Shown here: positions 1 through 12,085 of the stretch, in pieces
How the letters are laid out: the number at the start of each line of letters is the position of its first letter
How positions within the stretch are numbered: position 1 is the stretch's first letter
Assembly: GCF_947179515.1 (NCBI RefSeq)
Contig: NC_067495.1
Span: 136,340,655-136,404,654 of the forward strand
Direction: 5' to 3'
DNA: 64,000 bases
From: Apodemus sylvaticus
Taxonomy: Eukaryota; Chordata; Mammalia; Rodentia; Muridae
Program-made: the position numbers and the translations under genes
The notes under the pieces: model-generated
Databases searched by the model: none
Told to the model about the DNA's origin: nothing
What the model saw: only the letters and a program-made list of their open reading frames with translations

Positions 1-1477
1 GTATATTAAAAAGTATGTGTATATGCAATCAGATGACTATGTACCAAGTTCCACATTTTACTTATGAGAAACATGAAATATATGAACTTTGTGGAACTCA
101 TATCCTGTCACACAGCACATGAGCTAGTGGAACAATCAAACTTTTGACCTTCTACTATAATTTAAGCTTCTTCACAATACTAGCCTGACTCATAACAACC
201 TATACCTTCGTAACTGACAACCACAAAGATCCTGCTGCCCTACCTTCCTGTTAAAATCATTTCCAGTTGAAGAAAGGAGCAAAGAGGATGACTAAATCCC
301 AACAGGAAGGTTGATTTATTTTAGAAGACTTTTCACAAGACTCTTTAAGAAGCACTCTGACAGTGCTAATTTTAACCAAGTCATTGTGAAGCAACCTTGG
401 ATTGCTCCATGCAAGGCAAAGTACAAATACAAGTACATGACTCAGCACAGAGCGGCAGTGGTTCTCCCTGTAGCCTATTACCCCATCCCTCAAAAGGAAT
501 GAGGAAGAGCTTCCAAGTTAACAAAGGTTTTGAAAACTTGCTAGAAAAAAAAAGTACTACCTAGCTCCCTGATCCACCAGTTTCCTATACTAAGTCTTTT
601 TGTACCAAGTTCCCCTAAATTCTTCCCAGCAGATCTTCTTCCCATGGTCACCTATTGCCCTTGTATTACAGAAGGAACTGAACTGGGCTTTGAGATGTGG
701 GCTTTGAAGTATGACTTATGATAATAAGAATGAGTTTCTCTTTACTGAGATCTCCAATAGAATGGGAAATAGATAAGAAAGGACTCAGATTGTAGAAACA
801 GCAGCAGTATCTCCAGAAACTTGGTTTCAATTTTTATGAGTTTCTTTCTTATGGAGCTAATATTACTAAATTTTTACAATGATGGAAATCCACAAGACAC
901 AAGGTAGACTCAAATTCTCCCCATGGTTTTGTCCTCTCTTATAGGTCATACAATAAGCAATAAGCAATTTACTTTTAAATAGGTACATTGCACATTATAA
1001 TAAAATTGTAGTATATTTTTATGAAAATATAGTAGTAGAAGAAAAACCAAGGGTGCTGGAGTTGATTTTAGATTTAGTGTAATCTTAATCAGAGTGCCAA
1101 ATGTCAACCTCAATGACATAGCAATAGGAGACCAAACTCTTGAACAAAATGAAGCATATGATCCAGAGTATATCTGAGTAAAACATTCACCAGGCCAAAG
1201 AAATTGATAGCATAAAGATCATGTGCCTGATAGATCAGAGGACCTCCCTCTGCATATCTAAAGGAGTGTGACTGAATATTTGTTCATCAGGCTCTCTTCC
1301 ATGAGAATGCAACCATTGAGGAGAACACAACCTTTCTCTAGAATCAGTACCTAAATTCTGTGAACAAACTATCCAAAGTGGAGAACCATTTCAATATTAA
1401 TAATGGTATCATAACAGTAAAAGTATGTCCCTACAGACCTGGAGTTGTGAGTCAGTGGGTAGTATCACCTACTGTGT
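1..1477. other. Unassigned A+T-rich sequence
   Basis: No gene, SINE, LINE or simple repeat is recognisable. The short open frames at 257-502 on both strands overlap each other and show no family resemblance. Probably single-copy or old, decayed repeat DNA. Confidence 0.5.
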
Positions 1478-1872
1478 GTCTTAGGGGTTATATTGATATG
1501 ATAAAACACCATTACCTAAAGCAACTTGGCGAGAAAAGGATTTATTTTAGCATACAGTTCTGCATCATTGTCTATCACTTAAGGAAGTCTGGGTACAAAC
1601 TCAGTTCAGAAACCTAGAAGCAGGAACTGAAGCAGAGACCATGAAAGAGTGCTGTTTACTGGCTTGCTCTAAAAGACTTGCTCAACCTGCTTTATTGTAG
1701 CACTCAGGACCACATGCCCAGAAGTAGCACTGTCCAAAATTGGCTTGGCCCTTTCATATCAATAATTAATAAAGAAAATGTCCCCAGAGACTTGCCTACA
1801 AGCTGAACTGATGAAGGCATTTTCTTAATTGTGGTTTCCTCCTCACAGAAAAGTCTTGCTTATGTCAAGTTA
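1478..1872 (+). repeat. Murid medium-length interspersed repeat, copy 1
   Basis: Opens with a segment like cttaggggttatattgatat, followed by the 'aaaacaccat...aagcaacttgg' block and the 'gaagcaggaactgaagcagag' and 'tttactggcttgctc' blocks. It ends at 'tatgtcaagttaacaa'. The same blocks recur in order at 2300-2728 and 8367-8785, and in reverse at 40931-41328. The family is very common in mouse and rat. I recognise it but cannot assign the RepeatMasker name with certainty (URR/RMER class is possible). Confidence 0.7.
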
Positions 1873-1899
1873 ACAACAACAACAATAACAACAACAACT
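1871..1899. repeat. (AAC)n simple repeat
   Basis: Imperfect AAC/ATAAC triplets directly at the end of the preceding interspersed repeat. Confidence 0.85.
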
Positions 1900-1914
1900 A
1901 AAAATGAGGACACA

Positions 1915-2180
1915 GCCTAAGCCTGATACCTAAGTTCTGATCCTCAGAAACCTTATAAAAGCTGGATGGACTTGGTATAATGATCTCTCTCCAGCACACA
2001 CACAGAAAATGGGTAATGGAGACAAAAGAATTTCCAGAAATTTTAGGCCAGATAACCTGGCTTACACAGCAGTGAAGAGATATTGTCTCAAAAATGTGGT
2101 AAGGTGAAGAGCAACATTCAAGGCTTGTCATTTCATCTCCATATTGCTGTATCCATGAATATACATACATCAAAAATATG
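1915..2180 (+). mobile_element. B4-type SINE, diverged
   Basis: The order of blocks fits B4: 'acctaagttctgatcctcag', 'aaagctggatgg', 'ccagataacctgg' and 'attgtctcaaaaa'. The tRNA-derived 5' end is missing. Nonautonomous SINE mobilised by L1; no coding capacity. Confidence 0.6.
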
Positions 2181-2299
2181 CTAAAGAGATAAATGAAGGA
2201 ATGAGTAAATAAAGGTAAAACTTGTTATTCCAGCGTGACGTCTTGCAACCAGGGCTCAAAACCTTGTTTTTATATAGGAAACAATCTAGTGGTCATAGT

Positions 2300-2728
2300 T
2301 TCCTTTCCTGATATTGTGCTAAAGAACATTGCAAAAAAAAAAATCAACTTAAAGGAGAAAGGGTTTCTTAGGCTCACCATTCCAGGTTGTAGTTCATCAC
2401 TGCAGGAACTCAAGCAGACACAACTCGAAGCAGCTAGTCATGTTACACCCACAAACAAAAGCAAAGATCAAAGCATTAATGCTACTGCTCAGCTTGCCCT
2501 TTCCATACAGTCTAGGATACTCACCCAAGGGAATGGCCCGACCCATACAATTAATATGTGTCTTCTCACATCAATTGTGTTTGTAGGACCACATATCTCC
2601 CATCAATTACCACAATCAAGACAATACCTCACAATGATTCTCAAAGGTTAATCTGAACTTAAACAGGCCTTCACAAGTAGGTTGGAAGGCTTGCTTTTGA
2701 CATGTCTAGCTGACAACATTAGCCACTA
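2300..2728 (+). repeat. Murid medium-length repeat, copy 2 (old)
   Basis: Shares ordered blocks with the copy at 8367-8785: 'ggagaaagggttt', 'gttcatcactgcagga', 'gctcagcttgcc' and 'ctagctgacaacattagcc'. It is much more diverged than the other copies. A 138-residue open frame across it (2235-2651) is incidental. Confidence 0.5.
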
Positions 2729-3420
2729 CACAAGTCTATTCTTTAGCCACATGTGTTGTATTTTGTGGACTAGGATGCATTTTTTATTTAACAAGTTTGT
2801 CTATTCAGCTTATTTGTTTATATTGAGTTCCAAAACATTTGGCAATATTTCTTAATAGTCAGTCACTTCTCAATTCCACTTTGTCACTAAATTCTTCTGT
2901 ATATAGTTAAGTTAATTTTTGTCTTGAACTCATCACAGCTAAGAACAAATTGCTTGCCATCTCCACGGAGCTTACTAACTTCCCTTTAACCATGGTCTAC
3001 TCCAGAAGGATGGAAAGTGTGTCTGACATGTGCCACAATCACAAAAACAAAATGTCATGGTTTATTCCATGACTCAGTTACACATGGACCCACCACATAA
3101 TGAACATTTGTTCACAAACAAATGTATTCATTTGAATCATGCCAGAAGAGGAAGCCAGGCAGTTAAATATACCCAAATGAGTATGTTATTATGCTATTGA
3201 ATAACTTTTATAGCTAAGAAGACTATTTAATAACATGCGAAAATGTTTACTATATATCACTAAGAAAAGAATGGATACAAAACCATATTATTGCTATAAC
3301 TTTATATTGCATACATGAATAAAATATTGGAAAATTAAAGCTAATATAATAATACCAAATCAATGTTCTCTACATTTTTTAGGCTTTTAGGCACTATTTG
3401 AAGTGTGTATAAAGATTTAT

Positions 3421-3451
<31 letters not shown>

Positions 3452-3571
3452 TCTATATATAAATATATAGATAAGATTTTAAATTCAATTTTCTCTATGG
3501 CTAGGGCATGAGTGTTTGATAATTGCATGCATTGCATCTATAGAAGGAAAGGCCAAATGCTTTCTTTTTAT
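2729..3571. other. Unassigned sequence with a short (CA)n
   Basis: A+T-rich sequence without recognisable elements, apart from a (CA)n run at about 3429-3450 followed by an AT-rich stretch. Confidence 0.5.
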
Positions 3572-3670
3572 TTTGTTGAAACTTAGCCTCATACCAACAA
3601 CCCTTGTTGGCCTATAATGTGCTATGTAAATGAGGTTGGTCATGAATTTGTGACCCTCCTACCTCAGTTT
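3572..3670 (-). mobile_element. B1-like SINE fragment, old
   Basis: Minus-strand B1 order is visible: 'gttgaaacttagcctcat', then 'gttggtcatgaatttgtga' and 'cctcctacctcag'. This is the reverse of the B1 segment 'cagcctggtctacatagtgag'. Strongly diverged. Confidence 0.5.
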
Positions 3671-5802
3671 CACTGTTATAGTAATTATAAGCCTATGCCA
3701 TAATGTACAGCATTTGAAACTTGAGATGTGTGAGGTTCTTCCATTTTTTGTCTTTGGAAAACAGTTCTCTTGTAGGAAAATATTATCAGTGTTAGCAGTA
3801 TCACAGTGAAGGTCAAACTGGCAGGTGCTAACACACGCCAGCAAGCCCTTGTTCCATAAAAGGTGGGTCGTTCCTAGGAACACCAATGTTTCTTTGAAAT
3901 GGTTCTGTGGTCACCCAAGTCAAGATACAGGCTGATAAATGGTCTTAGAAATGGATTACTCCAGTTTCATAGTCCTCCACTAAGTTTATAAATTTTCTCT
4001 GCATTTTCTTTTAGATGTAACATGATTCCAAGCCAAGAAAAATGAAGATTTCTAAAGTAGATATCTCAAGTCTAAGGCCATTTTACTATTCATTCCACTC
4101 TGGATTCTTACCTTTTGCTATAGAGAGACTATTTTTTTTTTAACGTTAGCCCCTAGTCCTCCTTGATTACCATATATGGATGGCATGTTCTGTCAGATAT
4201 TAAGGCTCTCCTGCTAGGGACCTCTGATTTTCATTCAATAGTGGCTGTCTGTACTTAAAGAAATAATCATTTTTCTTCACTACTGCAAGAGGAAATCATA
4301 CACTTTTGAAAAGAGTTTCAATGGTTGACTGAATCAGAACAGAAATTGGTCACTTTGACATCAGGAAATGGGAATTCTGGTCAGTCTTTGTCGGTTCTTC
4401 AACTAGGAGTATATTTAAAGTTAAGATTGATGTTGCTACAGGATTATCACCTCAGAAAAATAAATCTTTCGATATTTATATGACCATGCATTCCTAATTT
4501 TAGTATGGGGAAATTAAAAAGGTAAACTTAAAGCAGGCTTAGAAATAGCTATTACTGTTTCTAAACTAGATGATACACAAGTATTTTTGGATTTTTACCC
4601 TTTGAGTTCTGCAGTCTACCACAGGATTCAGGGATAGGCTACAACCAAAGATTCTTAAATATACCCATGTCTTTTACTGACATTTTCTCACATTAATTCC
4701 CAACTTGTTACAATATCTTGCACATTTGTAATGAGTTACAGTAAAAACACCTACCTAAAGTAATTGACTCTATACAGCAGATATATTACATGAGAGTCTG
4801 GAAACGACCGAGGACCCTGACACATTTAATGTCAAACTTCCTCCTGCTATATAGCTAGTATGAGGCCCTCAAAAATTATTTTTTTCTGATAGGCAATTTC
4901 ATGAATCTCTCTCCTATACTTACAATATTGTCCTAATTCTTCCCTACTACTGCTTAAGTCCCTTTTCTCTAAGAGCATTTTCCTTGGTACTATGAGAAGC
5001 CACTAATGATCCCCTGTCCCTCTATTTCCCTAGTAAAATTGTGCTTTCACCATTTACCCAAGTTCACTGGAGCAATTGTCTGTACATGTGCCATGTTTGA
5101 TTTTCTCAAAAGATGGCCAACAACCTGCTTCCCAATTCACCAATCTGTAATTCCAGTCCCAGATAGTATTTTTTTTTTTCAGAACTGGAACATGATAATA
5201 CATCCTGTCATCCTAGCAATGTAGCTTAGTGAGGGAATATAAGCTAGGGACTATATGCTTCATCACCAGGAACAAAATTACAAACAAGTAAATAATTATA
5301 TGCCCTGATAGATACAGATTGTACTTTTAATTAGCCATTTCCATTTGTAGTCTAGCTCTGGCAGAAACAGGATAATTTACAAAAGAATGGACTCCAGCCA
5401 GTAGAATATTAGGTGCCTAGCAGCAAGGGGTCTGAAAGGGTGAATGAGCTTCACAAATCTAGGCAAACACTACTTGTTTACATTGAAGCCAATATTTTTG
5501 TCAATTCCCAGTGGAAACATGTGCTGTAGTAAGTGCTTGGTTTTTTTCCCCCCTCTGCTGTGTTTATACCATAATGAAGCAATGTTTCCATATGAAGGCT
5601 GCTTTAATTCAACGAGTAGCTTAGCAAACGCAGAATGTAGATTAGAGGGTTTTGTTTTATTTTAATGTTCACAAGTGGGAGGTAGATGAACATTGATAGG
5701 CATATAGAGGGGGAAATGTCACCTACTGCTTTCTGACCAGGACAGTGTTCTCCCCCTAAAAGATCAGTTTTCAAAATCCAGAAAATATGACCAAACAGAA
5801 GA
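3671..5802. other. Unassigned sequence
   Basis: No interspersed repeat, gene or array was recognised in these 2.1 kb. Poly(T) runs at about 4132-4141 and 5169-5180 are short. Open frames of about 70 codons are isolated and unsupported. Confidence 0.45.
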
Positions 5803-5932
5803 TTGAAGAGATAGCTCAGTGAGTAAAGTACCATCATGCAAGCCTGATGACCCAAGTTCAGATGTCCCAGCAAGCTTGAAAAAGTTTAATGTAACTTTTT
5901 GCATGCACATGCATATACATACAGGCCTGAGT
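5803..5932 (+). mobile_element. tRNA-derived SINE (B4/RSINE-like)
   Basis: The start 'gaagagatagctcagtgagt' is the A-box region of B2/B4-type SINEs. It is followed by 'gcaagcctgatgacccaagtt' (B-box region) and runs into a (CA)n tract, a typical 3' end for this class. Confidence 0.65.

Positions 5933-5933
<1 letters not shown>

Positions 5934-5970
<37 letters not shown>
5934..5970. repeat. (CA)n microsatellite
   Basis: About 18 uninterrupted AC dinucleotides at the 3' end of the SINE. Overlapping open frames on both strands are artefacts of this tract. Confidence 0.95.
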
Positions 5971-5972
<2 letters not shown>

Positions 5973-6711
5973 ATCTCACTCACCAAATAAAGGTAAAGGT
6001 ATATGGGCAATCTCACTTGGTAATGGTGTCTGTTGCTAAGACTTATAACATGTGTTTGATCATGATGACTCAAGTTTGGGAAGAAGAGAGTTCTCTGCAA
6101 GTTATTCCTCTGAATTCTATCAAATACCCTGACATGTATTCACTCCTCCATCTATGTATGACTGATTAAATACACACAAAGTAGGTACATGTAAAATCAA
6201 AGATATATAAAGAAAATACGTCTTGCTGCTACTTAAAGAGGACCAATCTAGTAATCTTTCATTCTTTTCTCATTAAAGTCAAACTACACATCATTTCCAA
6301 ACATTTATTTTCAATAATAAGAACCTGTATACTAAACTAACTCAACTTTCCTCTGCTGCAATCATTCTTCCCACATCCTTCTGTACAAGGCCCAGTAGTG
6401 TCCCCGACTCACAAAGGAGTCCCAGCTGCTTCTGGACCATAGTTGTTTACCAAAAGCCTGACACAGGGTGCACATGCAGCTCAAACTACTACTTGACCAA
6501 ACAGAATTTAATTAAAGTGAAAAGTCCAGGGCTGTAGAAAATACCCCACATCTCTACTGGCTGCTCTGTCTGTCTCCCTAGCAACTTGGGCACTGAGGCA
6601 TATATCTCCTCAATTTAATGATTGGTTATATTAAGGAAATGAAAGATAAAATGAAGGTACAGAATTGAGGGATAAACCTCCAAAATTAATTCTCTCCTGA
6701 AGCAAATTCCT

Positions 6712-6770
<59 letters not shown>

Positions 6771-7591
6771 ATTATAAATTAAATTTTGTACAATAACCTG
6801 ATTTCCGGTCATTTTCTGCTCCTATCCCATCCTTAGGGCCATTTATTCCTGAGATATCCCAAATGGTTAGCAGTGGTGAATGACACTATGAGATGCACCT
6901 GGACACGGTGCATTTACTCTAGCAGATCTGTGTCTTTACTGAAGAAATGTGACAGAAAATGATCCTGTGTTTTGTAACTATTGACTTTTCCCTAGCTGGC
7001 AATGAGATTGACAAGGACACCTCTAGCCACAGATGCTGTGGGAAATCTTCAAGAGAATACTGTCTAGGACAATATGAATCCCCTTTACTTTAGCACAGAT
7101 GTTTTTGTAAAACTCCAACCCACCAGGGAGGCGAGTGAGTATCTAAGCAGAATGCTTTTGTCAAGAATCAAAATGATGAACCAACACCTCTAAGCTGAAG
7201 CAGAAAATAAACTCATTAAAAATAGAACATGTCACATTATCTAGTTTGGGGACTGAATTGAGTTTTCATCCCTAAAAAGAACTGTGTGGCTAAATTGTGC
7301 CCAGCCTCCAACAAACCCAGTGTAGCTATATGTGAATAAAGGTATAAACTTCTGCAGTTGATATGCAATGGCTGTGTACTTCTGATTTTATACAAGGAGA
7401 GAGAGTAAAGGTAAAGGTTGTTATTTGTGAAATCTCAGAGCCTCTCTGCTCAGTTATACTTTTAATGCATGAGTATAGTAAGAAAAAGCTCAAGAAGCCT
7501 ACCAGTGATCAGATATTTTCTATGGGTGTAAAATAAGTTGGGAACAGGAAGCTGAGCATATATGAGGCTCTGTTCAATGCTAATTACCACT

Positions 7592-7593
<2 letters not shown>
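5971..7593. other. Unassigned sequence
   Basis: Apart from the (TA)n tract at 6711-6776, listed separately, I see no repeat family or gene. Confidence 0.45.
6711..6776. repeat. (TA)n microsatellite
   Basis: Nearly perfect alternating TA over about 65 bases, with a few ATAAT or ATTAT interruptions. Confidence 0.95.

Positions 7594-7648
<55 letters not shown>
7594..7648. repeat. (CT)n microsatellite, cut by an assembly gap
   Basis: Perfect CT dinucleotides run straight into the N block, so the true length is unknown. Confidence 0.95.
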
Positions 7649-7848
7649 NNNNNNNNNNNNNNNNNNNNNNNNNNNNNNNNNNNNNNNNNNNNNNNNNNNN
7701 NNNNNNNNNNNNNNNNNNNNNNNNNNNNNNNNNNNNNNNNNNNNNNNNNNNNNNNNNNNNNNNNNNNNNNNNNNNNNNNNNNNNNNNNNNNNNNNNNNNN
7801 NNNNNNNNNNNNNNNNNNNNNNNNNNNNNNNNNNNNNNNNNNNNNNNN
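7649..7848. other. Assembly gap (200 N)
   Basis: Exactly 200 Ns, a round placeholder length. It lies between a (CT)n tract and an L1 ORF2 sliver, so missing sequence or a misjoin in repeats is plausible. Open frames drawn through it are meaningless. Confidence 0.98.
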
Positions 7849-7892
7849 TTGCAGATGACATGATAGTCTACCTAAGTGCCCCAAAAAACTCT
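7849..7892 (+). mobile_element. L1 ORF2 sliver at the gap edge
   Basis: The first 44 bases after the gap match the reverse-transcriptase active-site segment of L1 ORF2, encoding ADDMIVYLS-type residues. The same segment is seen on the other strand at about 13065-13115 and 58430-58480. The resemblance stops abruptly after 'ccaaaaaactc'. Confidence 0.65.
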
Positions 7893-8188
7893 GACATTAC
7901 CAATTTGTTCCTATAAAACAGGTACTATTCTTGGCATTAGTGAAAGGAGTACAGAAAGGATATACAACACGAATGCTTGAGTCATTCACAGTTTAATAGA
8001 GGAGTGTTAAATAGGAACAAGTCACAGAACAGAAGCCAGTGTTAATAGTGGCATCACCATGTGAATAGGAGTCATATTATCTAATCAGTTTCATTAGTTT
8101 AAAGGAAAATCTTGAGAAAAGATTTCCTCAAGTTCCTTGTATCATCGAATGTGCATATAATACCAGTGATGAGAAAATAGATGAGCAG

Positions 8189-8275
8189 CTCTCTGTGAGT
8201 TCAAGGCCAAGCTTGTCTACATAGTGAGTTTCAGGCCAGCCAGAATTACATAAGTGAGATGCTGGCTTTTCAAAA
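8189..8275 (+). mobile_element. B1 SINE 3' fragment
   Basis: Contains 'ctctgtgagttcaaggcca', 'ttgtctacatagtgagtttc' and 'aggccagccagaattaca', the 3' half of B1 (7SL-derived). The left half is missing. Confidence 0.75.
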
Positions 8276-8366
8276 GATTATTAAGAAAGTACACTTAGAG
8301 AAGATTAGATAATAGCATTATGAGACTCCTTGAAGAATTCTTCGGCTTCTAAAGTTATAGTGCCTA

Positions 8367-8785
8367 ACTTAGGATTTGTATTGCTGTGATGAATCTCCAT
8401 GACCAAAAAGAAGTTTGGGGGAAAGGGTATAATACAACTTACATTTCCATACTGCTGTGCATCATCAGAGGAAGCCAGGACAGGAACTTAAACAGGGCAG
8501 GACCCCTGCAGGCAGGAGCTAATGTCAAGGCCATGGAGGGGTGCTGCTTACTGGCTTGTTCCTCAGGACTTGCTCACCCTGCTTTCCTATAGAACCCAAG
8601 ACCACCAGCCTATGGCTGGCATCACCCACAATAAGCTGGACCCTCTCCCATCTCAATCACTAATGAAGAAAATGCCCTACAGTTTGTCTGCAACCTGATC
8701 TTGCAGGGGAATTTTATTTATTCTGGTTCCTTTCTCACAAATGACTTTAGTTTGTGTCAAGTAGACATAACATTATCCAGCACAG
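8367..8785 (+). repeat. Murid medium-length repeat, copy 3 (best preserved)
   Basis: Runs from 'cttaggatttgtattgctgt' through 'gaagccaggacaggaact', 'ggtgctgcttactggcttgt' and 'gaacccaagaccaccagcc' to 'gtgtcaagtagacataac' and 'cagcacagt'. Nearly all blocks of the family are present in order. Family name not assigned. Confidence 0.75.
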
Positions 8786-8889
8786 TGCCCTTAGAATTGA
8801 ACACAAATCCTATTTCTCAAGATAAACACATAAGTGTACTTGTGAATGTATTTCACCTTTTCATAGATGAGTTTGAAATCTAACTTCAT

Positions 8890-9030
8890 CACTGGCTGGC
8901 TGTGAGGCTCTGTTACCTAATTAGTAAAATGAGTGTAACAATAGTACTTGTCTTCCTATTAGGGTGGTTGTGATGGAAAAGCAAAATTGTGTGTTAAGCA
9001 CCTGCAGAGTCTTGGCAATCAATAAGTCAG
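8890..9030 (+). mobile_element. MIR SINE, 3' half
   Basis: The pattern 'gttacctaattagtaaaatga', 'aacaatagtacttgtcttcc', 'ggtggttgtgatgg' and 'tcttggcaatcaataagtc' follows the MIR 3' region. Ancient tRNA-derived SINE shared among mammals. Confidence 0.65.
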
Positions 9031-9714
9031 AGTTCTGTTTTCTTTCCCTAAGTGGAATTTAATTTTCAAAAGTAGCGGAATGGCAACATAGCCAAGAGGG
9101 TGAACTGATCTTTTCTTTTTTCAGATGGAATCTATTTCTTCCTGCTTACTCTACAATACAGATTAGCTTGTCTGGCCTCATTTTCCCAAGTGGTTTCTGG
9201 GAGCCAACCCTGTAGATTATTCAAAGTCCTTTAGGCTACCCAAAGAGGTCAGATCACTGCTCAGAGCAGGAGGCAACCCCCAAACCGCTTTGGGGAAAAC
9301 TTCTACCTGAAATGACTTTAGTGACTTTTCTTCACAGACTTTTAGGAATTCAGACTTGTATAGCAATCTCCAATTCTAAGAGTTGTAATGGGGTGGTTGG
9401 AGATGTTGTTTAGCCTCTAGGGTAATCTCCCATACTAAAATTTTAGCTTCTGTGCTAGAATGCATATCAGTTTCCTAGAACTATGGTAACAGAATATCAC
9501 ATATTAGTGGCACTGCTATCACCTGCTACTTAGTGTTTTGTGGTTGCTGGCAAGCCTTGGGCATGCAGCCTATACATGTAGCATGTATGCATGCAGCCAT
9601 TTCTCATCCCTTTGTCTGTGGCTATCTACGGTCAACTCTCCTCTCTCTTTCTCTTCTCTCCTCTTTTCTCTTTCCTTTCCCCTCTTCAGTCTTCTCTCCG
9701 GCTCCTTCTCTACC
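9031..9714. other. Unassigned sequence with a pyrimidine-rich stretch
   Basis: No repeat family recognised. A CT-rich imperfect stretch lies at about 9636-9700 and gives rise to overlapping spurious open frames. Confidence 0.45.
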
Positions 9715-9895
9715 CCCATTTGTGCCAAGCACTATCCATGGGGAAACTACTCTTTTGTGTCCTTTATAAATCAAGACACAACCAACATAGCAAGCCAGTC
9801 AGTTAAGTACATTGTGAATAGTCCTTCTTTACCAAGAGATAATGAATCTAGGACATAGAGAGTTAGTAAGTTACTTGAGGTAATACAGCTAAAAG
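9715..9895 (+). mobile_element. MIR SINE, diverged
   Basis: 'tgtgccaagcactatcc' near the start and 'gagagttagtaagttacttg' near the end match the MIR core and the conserved 'gaggttaagtaacttg' segment, in order. Confidence 0.5.
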
Positions 9896-9916
9896 AAAAA
9901 AAAAGTGACCCAGATT

Positions 9917-10080
9917 TATTGGACATCTACAATATGGCAGGCATAATTTGTCTTTTATTTCTTCATTCAGTTTGCCCTGAAAACCTATGGAACTGTTATG
10001 GTTCTTTCTGTTTTATAGATGGGGAACTTCAGAGCAATGTGGTGACTTGCCCATGTATGACAGTAGTGGTACATAAACCC
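9917..10080 (+). mobile_element. MIR SINE
   Basis: 'ttggacatctacaatatggc' followed by 'ctgttttatagatggggaac' and 'gtgacttgcccatg' reproduces the MIR core, the lower-case consensus 'tttatagatgaggaaact' block and the 'taacttgccca' block. A second MIR lies just upstream in the same direction. Confidence 0.65.
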
Positions 10081-10727
10081 ATGTTTTCACATTTAGCCAG
10101 CACTGTCCTGTTAACATATCTCATGGACTCTTACGGATCACTTTGGTACCTTCTCCACATTTATTCAAAGTGGGTCTTACATTTTAATAATGGACCTGGT
10201 CCCAGAAGTCTCCTCTAGTGCTAAACCTTTGGTCACCATCTATCCTTTGAGGCCTGATGCTTTAGTTCAAATACCTGGGCTCTTATTTTTGCTGCTGCTG
10301 TGGCAGAGGAAGCTCAAGCACATAGTATTTCTGATCTGCAAGTCTCGCTAATTCATATCCTTGTGTGGGATTTTTCACATTGGAGGTAAGCCAGAGGCGG
10401 CACCATTCTTCAATAGCTAGAAAATATCAGCATCCCCTGGGAATGACTGACAGTAACACAGGAGGAGTAGAGACAAGAAGGAGGAGCAATGACGGAATGC
10501 ATTCTTTTTTAATGCCACTTATCCGCAGGCTAGCTGTACTCTTTTTGTCCAGCTCTATCATGGTAACAAACACATTCTGCCTCTCTTTTTTTTTTTTTGA
10601 TTGCCACGAAAGCAAGTTGGGTCATTTTCAATCAAATAGTATTTGTACCTCAACATGTGAACAAGATCCATGGCAATTTCATGTGGTAGTGTTCATTGAA
10701 GCACTTGTAACATCACTCTGAGCTAAC
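10081..10727. other. Unassigned sequence
   Basis: No recognised element. A 118-codon open frame (10365-10721, plus) shows no signal peptide or domain, carries a poly-F stretch from a T run, and overlaps a frame on the other strand. I do not call it a gene. Confidence 0.4.
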
Positions 10728-10830
10728 CGCCTCATTTGGCCAATGAGAAAGCTGCGACACAATGGAGAAGTAGATTAAGTTGTCTGGCATCTCAGAGTTA
10801 GTCAGTAGGAAAACCAGATACTCGAGCCCT
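10728..10830 (+). mobile_element. MIR SINE fragment
   Basis: 'cctcatttggccaatgagaa' and 'agattaagttgtctggcatc' resemble the MIR blocks 'ccattttacagatgagaaa' and 'ggttaagtaacttgcc'. It is short and diverged. Confidence 0.45.
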
Positions 10831-11780
10831 TCTCAGCCCTGACTTTTGAATATTAGTAATTTCATCTCTGAAACAAGCATCATACTCCTTCTTTCCTTCC
10901 TGTCTCTCCTCCAACCTAAATTACAGCTTCCTTACCTCTTTCCTAGTATAGTACAATAGGATTCCAAGTAGTCTCCATGTCCTTCCTTACTTACAGTTCT
11001 AAACATACTCACATTGTATGTAAGTTACTGAATAAGTCACCTTTGAGGGTTGCCTATTGTCTACTTAGCAAACTCACTAGAATAGCTTTTAGGATATGCC
11101 AATATTGAGGCTACGCAACATTATGTTTCTCTTCCTGTTTCTGTTAAGTCCATATTCCAGCAATGCCAAATAGACCCTCTATATCTCCATCTCCATACCT
11201 TATTCATACTATGCTAACAAAACCTCCCTAAAAACCATTCTTTTAGGAGCACCCTAGGGAATGTTACTTTCATAAAACCAACCAGAGTTAATACTCTTCA
11301 TTGCAAGTGTTTTTGTACAGTCTCTTGAGTATCACTGTCATCATAAGTGGCTTATTGACGTCTTTAACAACCCAAGAGTCTAGAAAACAGAATGTTTATC
11401 TTCTTTCATAATTGTATGGGAGGAATACAGTGAAGTTTAATTGTGAATAAGAGAGAAAACAGCCAGAGACATTGGGAAGAGCTTAAAGCAGAGAGAAAAA
11501 GAAGCAGACTGGACATAGCCAGGGCTATCTATGACATAAGGGAGAACATCACTGGGGGTCAGGTAAGGATGACATGCCCTTGTCCTTACAAAGAGAGGAT
11601 GGATCTAGAGCAGCCTAGAGATGAGAAGGTGGAGAAGGCTTACATAACCAGCAGAACTCCTTTTCTGCAGTCCAGCTTGAATTGAGCCTAGACTCAATTT
11701 TGGATTAAGTCAGTGGGCCTGCCCTTTGTGGGAGGCAATGGAGCACTCTTTGGAACTGCCAATACTCCCAGTGAATGCTT
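10831..11780. other. Unassigned sequence
   Basis: No gene or repeat family was recognised up to the left TSD of the L1 at 11781. Confidence 0.45.
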
Positions 11781-12085
11781 AAAAATCACAGACAGTACAG
11801 GAAAAAGTTCCTGAACAGAACACCTATAGCCTATGCTATAAGATTAAAAATTGAAAAATGGGACCTCATAAAATTAGAAAGTTTCTGTAGGGCAAAGGAC
11901 ACTGTCAGTAGGACAAAACAGCAACCAACAAATTGGGAAAAGATCTTTATCAATCCTATATACAACAGAAGGATAATATCCAATATATACAAAGAACTCA
12001 AGAAGTTAGACTCCAGAGAACCAAATAACCCTATTAAAAATGGGGTACAGAGCTAAACAAATAATTTTCACTTGAGGAATAGCGA

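Noticed and set aside
2235..2651. 138-codon plus-strand open frame
   Set aside because: Lies over a diverged interspersed repeat; no domain, signal or conserved context.
10365..10721. 118-codon plus-strand open frame
   Set aside because: No recognisable domain; contains a poly-T-derived Phe run and has no exon-like neighbours.
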